DNA from: Mycolicibacterium arabiense
GTDB lineage: Bacteria; Actinomycetota; Actinomycetes; Mycobacteriales; Mycobacteriaceae
Reading direction: 5' to 3'
Length of the DNA: 64,000 bases
Assembly: GCF_010731815.2 (NCBI RefSeq)
Contig: NZ_AP022593.1
Coordinates: forward strand, 5,208,001-5,272,000
The translations under genes and the position numbers were made by a program. The notes below the pieces were generated by a model, which worked only from the letters and a program-made list of their open reading frames with translations, had not been told where the DNA came from and did not search any database. Positions 57,635 to 64,000 of the stretch are shown here, piece by piece (the first letter of the stretch is position 1; each line of letters opens with the position of its first letter).

Positions 57635-59446
57635 ATGAGCGACCAGAACTCGAAGACTCGCAGCAACGTCGGCCTGCTCGACATCGCCCCCCGCCTCCCG
57701 GGGCTCCTGATGGATACGCCGGCCATCGTGCGTGGCGCTGTCACCGGCTTCCTCGCACGGCCGTCGGCGAAGACGTCCATCGGCAAGGTGTTCCAGGACC
57801 GTGCCGCCAAGTACGGCGACAACGTGTTCATCCGCTTCGGCGACGAGGCGATCACCTACCGCCAGGCCAACGAGACGGTGAACCGCTACGCCGCGGTGCT
57901 GGCGTCCCGGGGCGTCGGGCACGGCGACGTCGTCGGCGTGATGCTGCGCAACTCACCGCAATCGGTGCTGATCATGCTGGCCGCCGTGAAGTGTGGTGCC
58001 GTCGCCGGGATGCTCAACTACCACCAGCGCGGCAAGGTCCTCGCGCACAGCTTCGGACTGCTCGACGCCCGCGCCGTCATCGCCGAGACGGATCTCATCG
58101 AGCCCATCACCGAGTGTGGCGCCGAGCCCAACGGGCTGATGACCGTCGACGACCTGTTGCAGCTCGCCTCCACCGCGCCGACGACCAACCCGGCCGCAAC
58201 GGCCGCCGTGCAGGCCAAGGACAAGGCGTTCTACATCTTCACCTCCGGCACCACGGGCATGCCGAAGGCCAGCGTGATGACCCACTACCGCTGGCTGCGC
58301 GCGCTCGCCGGCTTCGGCGGCCTGGGCATGCGGCTCACCAGTGACGACACGCTCTACTGCTGCCTGCCGCTCTATCACAACAACGCGCTGACGGTGGCGA
58401 CGTCGTCGGTGCTGAACGCCGGTGCGACGCTCGCGCTCGGCAAGTCGTTCTCTGCGTCGAAGTTCTGGGACGAAGTAATCCATTACGACGCAACGGCTTT
58501 CGTGTACATTGGCGAGATCTGCACGTACCTGCTCAACCAGCCGCCAAAGCCCACCGACCGCAAGCATCGCGTCCGGGTGATCGCGGGCAACGGTCTGCGC
58601 CCCGCCATCTGGGACGACTTCACCAAGCGCTTCGGCATCAAGCGGGTGTGCGAGTTCTATGCGGCCAGCGAGGGCAACACCGCATTCCTGAACGTCTTCA
58701 ACATCGACAAGACGACCGGCATCTGCCCGTCGCCGATCGCGTTCGTGGAGTACGACGGCGAGTCCGGCGAACCGCTGCGCGACGACAACGGGCGGGTGAA
58801 GAAGGTCAAGTCCGGCCAGCCCGGTCTGCTGCTCTCCAAGGTCAGCAACTTCCAGCCGTTCGACGGGTACACCGACAAGGACGCGACCGAGAAGAAGCTG
58901 ATTCGCGACGCGTTCAAGGACGGCGACGTCTGGTTCAACACCGGCGACCTCATGCGGTCCCAAGGCTTCGGGCACGCGGCGTTCACCGACCGGCTCGGCG
59001 ACACCTTCCGGTGGAAGGGCGAGAACGTCGCGACCACCGAGGTGGAGGCCGCCGTCTCCCTCGACCCGCAGATCGAGGAGGCCACGGTGTTCGGCGTCGA
59101 GGTGCCCGGTGCGGGTGGCCGCGCGGGCATGGTCGCGATCCAGCTGAAGGACGGCGAGGACTTCGACGGCAAGGCCCTGGCCAAGGCCGCCTACGAGCAC
59201 CTGCCCGGGTACGCCATCCCGCTGTTCGTCCGCGTCGTCTCCGAACTCGCGCACACCTCGACGTTCAAGAGCCAGAAGGTCGACCTGCGCAAGGAGGGCT
59301 ACGGCGGCAACTCCGGTGAGGGCGACGAGGACGCCGGCGAGATCGAGGATCCGATCTACGTGCTGGCCGGCCGCGAGGAGGGCTACGTCGAGTACTACGA
59401 CGACTTCGTCCAGGAAGTCGTCGACGGGAAGCGCCCGAAGAACTAG
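57635..59446 (+). CDS. fadD6: Very-long-chain fatty-acid-CoA ligase FadD6
   Basis: A 603-residue acyl-CoA synthetase of the FATP/VLACS type. Motifs are FYIFTSGTTGMPKASVMTH (ATP loop), YIGEICTYLLNQPPKP (the FATP/VLACS signature), FYAASEGNTAFLN, WFNTGDLMRSQGFGH and the Lys in TFKSQKVDLRKEGYG. It activates long fatty acids to CoA esters, coupling uptake to use at the membrane. Orthologue of Rv1206. Confidence 0.94.
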   Translation: MSDQNSKTRSNVGLLDIAPRLPGLLMDTPAIVRGAVTGFLARPSAKTSIGKVFQDRAAKYGDNVFIRFGDEAITYRQANETVNRYAAVLASRGVGHGDVVGVMLRNSPQSVLIMLAAVKCGAVAGMLNYHQRGKVLAHSFGLLDARAVIAETDLIEPITECGAEPNGLMTVDDLLQLASTAPTTNPAATAAVQAKDKAFYIFTSGTTGMPKASVMTHYRWLRALAGFGGLGMRLTSDDTLYCCLPLYHNNALTVATSSVLNAGATLALGKSFSASKFWDEVIHYDATAFVYIGEICTYLLNQPPKPTDRKHRVRVIAGNGLRPAIWDDFTKRFGIKRVCEFYAASEGNTAFLNVFNIDKTTGICPSPIAFVEYDGESGEPLRDDNGRVKKVKSGQPGLLLSKVSNFQPFDGYTDKDATEKKLIRDAFKDGDVWFNTGDLMRSQGFGHAAFTDRLGDTFRWKGENVATTEVEAAVSLDPQIEEATVFGVEVPGAGGRAGMVAIQLKDGEDFDGKALAKAAYEHLPGYAIPLFVRVVSELAHTSTFKSQKVDLRKEGYGGNSGEGDEDAGEIEDPIYVLAGREEGYVEYYDDFVQEVVDGKRPKN

Positions 59447-59455
59447 TCGTCTCTT

Positions 59456-59520
59456 GCGCCGAACTGGACAGTCACGTCGTGAATCGCCCACGCCAGCGAC
59501 GTGACTCTCCAGTTCGGCGC
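59456..59520. terminator. Family B hairpin, copy 2
   Basis: Arms 59456-59479 and 59497-59520 (24 bp, one mismatch) begin 10 bp after fadD6. The arms are almost identical to those at 35711-35775, in the same orientation, while the loops differ. Confidence 0.75.
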
Positions 59521-59578
59521 AGAGGCCCCAGGCGGAGCCCCCCACGGCGAGCGAGGGCCTGCCCAACCAGCCAGTGGC

Positions 59579-59584
59579 TAGCCT
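59579..59584 (+). promoter_or_regulatory. -10 hexamer TAGCCT of folP2
   Basis: TAGCCT, 6-nt spacer GGGAGC, then GTG 59591: leaderless geometry. Confidence 0.6.
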
Positions 59585-59590
59585 GGGAGC

Positions 59591-60478
59591 GTGCAGTACA
59601 CCTCGACGGGCACGTTCCTGGGACGCCCCGTCGCGGGCGACCGGGCGATGATCATGGCGATCGTCAATCGGACGCCCGACTCCTTCTACGACCGCGGCGC
59701 CAACTTCACCGACGAGGCAGCGATGGCCGCCGTCCACCGCGTCATCGCCGAGGGTGCCGACGTCATCGACGTCGGGGGCGTCAAGGCCGGGCCGGGCGAG
59801 ACCGTCGACGTCGAGGCCGAGGTCGCCCGCGTCGTCCCGTTCATCGAGTGGCTGCGTAGCGCCTACCCCGATCAGCTGATCAGCGTCGACACCTGGCGCG
59901 CTGCGGTGGCCAAGCAGGCCTGCGCGGCGGGCGCCGACATCATCAACGACACCTGGGGCGGCGTCGACCCGGGCCTGGCCGAGGTGGCCGCCGAGTTCGG
60001 CGCAGGCCTGGTCTGCTCTCACACCGGGGGAGCCGTTCCGCGCACCAGGCCGTTCCGGGTCGAGTACGGGATCACCGAACGTGGGGTGGTCGACGACGTC
60101 ATCGCCGAGGTGACCGCGGCCGCCGAACGGGCCGTCGCAGCGGGTGTCGCGCGGGACGCGGTGCTCATCGATCCGACCCATGATTTCGGCAAGAACACTC
60201 ATCACGGTCTTACTTTGTTGCGGCACGTGGAAGACCTTGTAAAAACTGGATGGCCTGTCCTGATGGCGCTGAGCAACAAGGATTTCGTCGGGGAGACTCT
60301 GGGCGTGGGATTGACCGAACGCCTGGAGGGCACCCTCGCGGCAACTGCGCTCGCTGCGAACGCGGGCGCCGCGATGTTCCGGGTTCACGAGGTCGGTTCC
60401 ACTCGACGCGTACTGGAGATGGTGGCGTCGATTCGAGGCGTGCGTACACCGGCGCGGACCGTAAGGGGACTGGCATGA
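59591..60478 (+). CDS. folP2: Dihydropteroate synthase homologue FolP2
   Basis: A 295-residue DHPS-fold TIM barrel. Blocks are MAIVNRTPDSFYDRGANFTD, ADVIDVGGVKAGPGE, SVDTWRAAVAKQA, IINDTWGGVDPG and LIDPTHDFGKNTHHGLTLLR. The usual GGEST motif of active DHPS is replaced by VGGVKAGPGE, and mycobacterial FolP2 proteins are known to lack DHPS activity, so a different role, possibly tied to the next gene, is likely. It overlaps gpgS by 4 nt (ATGA). Its 3' third has a local low-GC patch (about 60180-60260). Orthologue of Rv1207. Confidence 0.9.
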   Translation: MQYTSTGTFLGRPVAGDRAMIMAIVNRTPDSFYDRGANFTDEAAMAAVHRVIAEGADVIDVGGVKAGPGETVDVEAEVARVVPFIEWLRSAYPDQLISVDTWRAAVAKQACAAGADIINDTWGGVDPGLAEVAAEFGAGLVCSHTGGAVPRTRPFRVEYGITERGVVDDVIAEVTAAAERAVAAGVARDAVLIDPTHDFGKNTHHGLTLLRHVEDLVKTGWPVLMALSNKDFVGETLGVGLTERLEGTLAATALAANAGAAMFRVHEVGSTRRVLEMVASIRGVRTPARTVRGLA

Positions 60479-61416
60479 GCTTGACACCTGAACTCACCGA
60501 TGCCGTCGCGGGTCACCGCTGGCTGTCCGATCACAGTTTCATCCGACCTACGTGGACGGTGAGCGAGCTGGAGGCCGCCAAACGCGGTCGCACGATTTCG
60601 GTCGTCCTTCCTGCGCTCAACGAGGAGGAGACGGTCGCTTCGGTGATCGACACCATCAGCCCCCTGCTGGGCGGCCTCGTCGACGAGCTGATCGTGCTGG
60701 ACTCCGGGTCCACCGACGAGACCGAGATCCGTGCGATCGCCGCCGGTGCTCGCGTGATCAGCCGCGAGACGGCGCTTCCCGAGGTCGCGCCGCAGCCGGG
60801 CAAGGGCGAGGTGCTGTGGCGCTCACTGGCCGCGACGACCGGTGACATCGTGGCGTTCGTCGACTCCGACCTGATCGACCCCGACCCCATGTTCGTGCCC
60901 AAGCTGCTCGGCCCGCTGCTGACCACCGACGGCGTGCACCTGGTCAAGGGCTTCTACCGCAGGCCGCTGAAGGTGAGCGGCAGCGAGGACGCCAACGGCG
61001 GCGGACGCGTCACCGAACTCGTCGCCCGTCCGCTGCTGGCTGCCCTGCGCCCCGAACTCACCTGCCTGCTGCAGCCCCTCGGCGGTGAGTACGCAGGCAC
61101 GCGTGAGCTGCTGACGGCGCTGCCGTTCGCGCCTGGCTACGGCGTGGAGATCGGCCTGCTCGTCGACGCCTACGACCGGCTGGGACTCGACGCCATCGCG
61201 CAGGTGAACCTCGGCGTGCGTACCCACCGCAACCGGCCGTTGACCGAGCTGGCCGCGATGAGCCGGCAGGTGATCGCCACGCTGCTGACCAAGTGCGGCA
61301 TCCCCGACTCGGGCGTGGGACTCACCCAGTTCTTCGCCGACGGGGACGACTTCGGCTCTCGCACGTCGACGGTGTCACTGGTCGACCGGCCGCCGATGAA
61401 CACGCTGCGCCCCTGA
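60475..61416 (+). CDS. gpgS: Glucosyl-3-phosphoglycerate synthase GpgS
   Basis: A 313-residue GT81 glycosyltransferase. The sugar-nucleotide site is VVLPALNEEETVASVIDTI, the metal site is VDSDLIDPDP (DxD), and the acceptor loop includes LLQPLGGEYAGTRELL and GYGVEIGLLVDAYDRLG. It transfers glucose from UDP-glucose (or GDP/ADP-glucose) to 3-phosphoglycerate, the first step of polymethylated glucose lipopolysaccharide synthesis. ATG 60475 overlaps the folP2 stop and has AAGGGGA upstream. Orthologue of Rv1208. Confidence 0.94.
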   Translation: MSLTPELTDAVAGHRWLSDHSFIRPTWTVSELEAAKRGRTISVVLPALNEEETVASVIDTISPLLGGLVDELIVLDSGSTDETEIRAIAAGARVISRETALPEVAPQPGKGEVLWRSLAATTGDIVAFVDSDLIDPDPMFVPKLLGPLLTTDGVHLVKGFYRRPLKVSGSEDANGGGRVTELVARPLLAALRPELTCLLQPLGGEYAGTRELLTALPFAPGYGVEIGLLVDAYDRLGLDAIAQVNLGVRTHRNRPLTELAAMSRQVIATLLTKCGIPDSGVGLTQFFADGDDFGSRTSTVSLVDRPPMNTLRP

Positions 61417-61468
61417 AACCCCGACCGGGGTCACGCTCGCGTCGGACGACTCAGGCACTATCGATGCC

Positions 61469-61912
61469 GTGACGCTGATCCTGCTGTATTTGGTCGTCCT
61501 GATCCTGGTGGCCGTCGTGCTGTTCGGGCTCGGCACCGTGCTGTTCGGCCGCGGCGAGCGGCTGCCGCCGCTACCCCGTGACACCACGGCGACCGTGCTG
61601 CCCGCCTCGGGCGTGACGGGCGCCGACGTCGAGGCCGTCAAGTTCACTCAGGCGCTGCGCGGTTACAAGACCAGCGAGGTCGACTGGGTGCTCGACCGGC
61701 TGGGGCAGGAACTCGACCTGGTGCGCGGGGAACTCGACGCGGTCCGGGCAGCGCACGGCATCGGCAGCCCGCAGGACGGCTTCGAGTCCGACGTGCCGGA
61801 CGTCGACGATCTAGACGGGGCCGACGACCTCGACACGGCCGACGACCCCGACTCCGACGCCGGCCTGCACGCCGCTCGCGCGGGTGGCGAGCACGCCGTC
61901 GAGGAGCGATGA
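61469..61912 (+). CDS. Membrane-anchored DivIVA-domain protein (Rv1209-like)
   Basis: A 147-residue protein: N-terminal helix (LILLYLVVLILVAVVLFGLG), then a DivIVA-like segment (FTQALRGYKTSEVDWVLDRL, ELDLVRGELDAVRAAHG; a short coiled coil), then an acidic tail (DVDDLDGADDLDTADDPDSD). The GTG start is 7 nt after CACTAT (61456-61461). It overlaps tagA by 4 nt. A scaffold role at the membrane is suggested by the domain; the partner is unknown. Confidence 0.82.
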   Translation: MTLILLYLVVLILVAVVLFGLGTVLFGRGERLPPLPRDTTATVLPASGVTGADVEAVKFTQALRGYKTSEVDWVLDRLGQELDLVRGELDAVRAAHGIGSPQDGFESDVPDVDDLDGADDLDTADDPDSDAGLHAARAGGEHAVEER

Positions 61913-62514
61913 GCGCACCGGCCACCGACGACGGCCGCACCCGCTGCGGCTGGGCCGACTTCTCCGGGGACCGCTGGTCCCTGCCCGACTCCGTGCTGTA
62001 CCGCGAGTATCACGACACGGAGTGGGGCGTCCCACTGCGCGGCACCCGTGACCTCTTCGAGCGCATGTCGCTCGAGGCCTTCCAGAGCGGGCTGTCGTGG
62101 CTCATCATCCTGCGCAAGCGGGAGAACTTCCGCCTGGCGTTCGACGGCTTCGACCCCGAGCGGGTCGCGTCCTATACCGAGGTGGACGTCGAGCGGCTGA
62201 TGGCCGACCCGGGCATCGTGCGCAACCGGGCCAAGGTGGTGGCCACCATCGCCAACGCCAAGGCGGTCGCCGAGCTGGCGAGCCAGGGCGTCGACCTCGG
62301 CGAGCTGCTGTGGTCGTTCGCACCGCCGCCGCGCACGCGTCCAGCGACGATGGCCGACGTACCGGCCGTGACGCCCGAGTCCACGGCCATGGCAAGGGAA
62401 CTCAAGCGGCGAGGCTTCAGGTTCGTCGGTCCTACCACGGCGTACGCGCTCATGCAGGCGACCGGCATGGTGGACGATCACCTGGCATCCTGTTTCGTGC
62501 GCAAGGACTCGTGA
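61909..62514 (+). CDS. tagA: DNA-3-methyladenine glycosylase I TagA
   Basis: A 201-residue Tag-family repair glycosylase. Hallmarks are CGWADFSGDRW, YREYHDTEWGVPLR, LFERMSLEAFQSGLSWLIIL (aromatic cage with Trp and conserved Glu) and the C-terminal zinc snap (KRRGFRFVGPTTAYALMQATG, MVDDHLASC, giving His and Cys ligands). It excises 3-methyladenine from alkylated DNA. ATG 61909 overlaps the preceding stop by 4 nt. Orthologue of Rv1210. Confidence 0.94.
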   Translation: MSAPATDDGRTRCGWADFSGDRWSLPDSVLYREYHDTEWGVPLRGTRDLFERMSLEAFQSGLSWLIILRKRENFRLAFDGFDPERVASYTEVDVERLMADPGIVRNRAKVVATIANAKAVAELASQGVDLGELLWSFAPPPRTRPATMADVPAVTPESTAMARELKRRGFRFVGPTTAYALMQATGMVDDHLASCFVRKDS

Positions 62515-62692
62515 ATGAGGCGTTCAGCCGCCGCGCGAAGGCGCTTCGCCGGGTCTTTGCACACTGAACGGCCGGAATAGGGAACAATGTAGGAAGTTCA
62601 GTTGCAGTTCAGAGCCGGGAGCTTCAACGCGTGGGCGGTCCCGGCCCGACCGGTCCGCTACCGCGGGTCGGCACATGCGGAGGAGGCACTCG

Positions 62693-62860
62693 ATGGCGGC
62701 GATGAAGCCCCGGACCGGCGACGGTCCACTGGAAGCAACCAAAGAGGGGCGGGGCATCGTGATGCGGGTACCACTGGAAGGTGGTGGACGACTCGTCGTC
62801 GAATTGACCCCCGACGAGGCCGCGGCCCTCGGCGACGAACTCAAGGGCGTCACCAGCTAG
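62693..62860 (+). CDS. DUF3117 small protein (Rv1211-like)
   Basis: A 55-residue, highly conserved actinobacterial protein (MAAMKPRTGDGPLEATKEGR, then VMRVPLEGGGRLVVELTPDE). It has no membrane helix or Cys and folds as a small beta-rich unit. GGAGGAGG (62679-62686) lies 6 nt before the ATG. The 178-bp gap upstream includes the AGTTCAG pair at 62595-62615 but no convincing promoter. Function unknown. Confidence 0.88.
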   Translation: MAAMKPRTGDGPLEATKEGRGIVMRVPLEGGGRLVVELTPDEAAALGDELKGVTS

Positions 62861-62869
62861 CAGCTTGGT

Positions 62870-62899
62870 CGTGACCGGTCGCATCGGCGGCCGGTCACG
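62870..62899. terminator. Strong bidirectional hairpin between DUF3117 gene and glgM
   Basis: CGTGACCGG (62870-62878) pairs with CCGGTCACG (62891-62899), and the stem continues inward (one G-U) to a 4-nt loop, about 13 bp in all. It separates convergent genes. Confidence 0.75.
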
Positions 62900-62922
62900 C
62901 TGCTGTGGCTAGGCGGCTGTAC

Positions 62923-64000
62923 TCAAGCGCCGACCGCGCGGTACACGTCGAGTGTCTGCTCGGCGATGCGCGCCCAGGAGAACTCGTCGATGCACCGCTG
63001 CCGTCCCGCGCGTCCGTAATTCGCGGCCCGCTCGGGGTCGGCGACCAGGTTGTTGACGGCGTCGGCGAGATCGGCCTCGAACGTCGCGGTGTCGGACTTG
63101 TCGTAGTGCACGAGTTCGCCCGTCTCACCCGGCACCACCACCTCGGGGATGCCGCCGACGTCGGAGGCCACCACCGCCGTCGAGCACGCCATGGCCTCGA
63201 GGTTGACGATGCCCAGCGGTTCGTACACCGACGGGCACACGAACACCGTTGCCGCGCTGAGGATTTCGCGGATCTTCGGGGTCGGCAACATCTCGCGCAC
63301 CCAGAACACCCCGGATCGCGCGGCAGCCAGCTCGGTCACGGCGCCGCCCACCTCGGCGGCGATCTCGGGGGTGTCCGGCGCTCCCGCGCACAGCACCAGC
63401 TGCACCTCGGGCGAGAACCGGTGGGCGGCCGCGACGAGGTGCGCAACGCCCTTCTGGCGCGTGATGCGCCCGACGAACGCCACGATCGGGCGGCTCGGGT
63501 CGACGCCGAGTTCGGCGAGTACTGATCCCTCGGCGGGATACCAGGCGTCGGTGTCGATGCCGTTGCGCACCACGTGTACGCGATTGGCGTCCAGGGCGGG
63601 GTAGGTGTCCAGTACGTCGTTGCGCATGCCGGAACTCACCGCAATCACCGCGTCGGCGGCCTCCACGGCGGTGCGCTCCACCCAGGACGACACCTGGTAG
63701 CCGCCGCCGAGCTGCTCGGCCTTCCACGGCCGCATCGGCTCGAGCGAGTGTGCGGTCAGGACGTGCGGAACCCCGTACAGCAGCCCCGCGATGTGCCCCG
63801 CCATCCCGGCGTACCAGGTGTGGGAGTGCACGACGTCGACGCCCGCCGCGGCGTTGACCATCACGAGGTCGGCCGACAGCGTCGACAGGGCGGGATTGGC
63901 CCCTGCGAGCGCGGGATCGGGTTTCGCGACGAACGCGCCGGGCCGATCGGCGCCCATGCAGTGCACGTCGACCTCGCACAGATGTCGCAGCTGCGCGACG
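62923..64000 (-). CDS. glgM: Glycosyltransferase GlgM (maltose-1-phosphate synthase), 3' part
   Basis: The 3' part of a GT4 glycosyltransferase; the frame stays open to the window edge, so the N-terminus is missing. Visible are HSHTWYAGMAGHIAGLL, ALEPMRPWKAEQLGGG-type acceptor loops (present as SLEPMRPWKAEQLGG), VRNGIDTDAWYP, IVAFVGRITRQKGVAHLVAA and CPSVYEPLGIVNLEAMAC with the EX7E-like nucleotide-sugar site. The orthologue Rv1212c uses ADP-glucose and glucose-1-phosphate to make maltose-1-phosphate for alpha-glucan synthesis. glgC is usually divergent beyond the edge. Confidence 0.93.
   Translation of the reverse strand, partial: VAQLRHLCEVDVHCMGADRPGAFVAKPDPALAGANPALSTLSADLVMVNAAAGVDVVHSHTWYAGMAGHIAGLLYGVPHVLTAHSLEPMRPWKAEQLGGGYQVSSWVERTAVEAADAVIAVSSGMRNDVLDTYPALDANRVHVVRNGIDTDAWYPAEGSVLAELGVDPSRPIVAFVGRITRQKGVAHLVAAAHRFSPEVQLVLCAGAPDTPEIAAEVGGAVTELAAARSGVFWVREMLPTPKIREILSAATVFVCPSVYEPLGIVNLEAMACSTAVVASDVGGIPEVVVPGETGELVHYDKSDTATFEADLADAVNNLVADPERAANYGRAGRQRCIDEFSWARIAEQTLDVYRAVGA

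Noticed and set aside
57953..60487. Long minus-strand frame across fadD6 and folP2
   Set aside because: It crosses two real genes and a hairpin terminator; composition is that of a shadow frame.

Overview
The window is high-GC (about two thirds G+C), densely packed actinobacterial DNA from a mycobacterium, most likely a rapid-growing Mycolicibacterium-type species. This rests on gene content (an MmpL transporter, PimE, LpqW, MshB, FbiC, FadD36, FadD6, GpgS, GlgM, DUF732 and DUF3117 proteins), frequent GTG starts, and many genes whose start codon lies 6-8 nt after a TANNNT -10 hexamer (leaderless transcripts). From memory, the gene order follows M. tuberculosis H37Rv from about Rv1145 to Rv1212c, with local insertions and deletions. 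No rRNA, tRNA, CRISPR array, insertion sequence or prophage was seen.

Layout. 0-6.7 kb: 3' end of an mmpL13-like transporter coupled to a TetR regulator and a methyltransferase, then a sirtuin, a short GntR regulator, two tandem LCM-type methyltransferases, an F420-type flavin oxidoreductase and a DUF5302 protein. 6.7-14.4 kb (accessory): an MFS exporter, then a minus-strand block with a LytS-type kinase, a LytTR regulator, a small membrane protein, an SSF symporter, a DUF485 protein and a second SSF symporter; this reads as a carboxylate sensing and uptake unit. 14.4-17.6 kb: a DUF732 protein, an HhH-GPD repair protein, a DUF1059 protein and two Ala/Pro-rich secreted proteins. 17.7-26.8 kb: pimE, a pterin dehydratase, mutT2, two small Cys-containing proteins, typA, lpqW, a CLC channel, mshB and an Rv1171-like membrane protein. 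26.8-29.7 kb: a TetR/FAD-monooxygenase pair with twin operators and an acidic envelope protein. 29.9-35.7 kb: fbiC, an Excalibur protein, a YceI protein, fdxC and dapC. 35.8-40.5 kb: the proline catabolism locus pruC-pruA-pruB and a SnoaL protein. 40.5-43.7 kb: a GH114-like lipoprotein coupled to a NUDIX hydrolase, then fadD36 and a VOC protein. 43.7-47.4 kb: a surface protein with eight Ig/cadherin-like repeats and a complex upstream region. 47.4-49.5 kb: divergent dapD and dapE. 49.6-55.7 kb: an ABC-F ATPase and a lower-GC type VII-secretion-like island. 55.7-64 kb: a solenoid protein, the LOG hydrolase, fadD6, folP2, gpgS, a DivIVA-type membrane protein, tagA, a DUF3117 protein and the 3' part of glgM.

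How the genes fit together. dapC, dapD and dapE serve lysine and meso-DAP synthesis. PimE and LpqW act in PIM/LM/LAM assembly. MshB makes mycothiol. FbiC makes the F420 chromophore, and the PPOX protein is a likely F420 user. GpgS and GlgM act in polymethylated glucan and glucan synthesis.

The most interesting non-gene signals are two families of near-identical long hairpins at gene ends, two divergent promoters built from mirrored or overlapping -10 boxes, a leader motif shared by two envelope-protein genes 17 kb apart, a hairpin-rich fdxC leader, and the low-GC type VII-like island.
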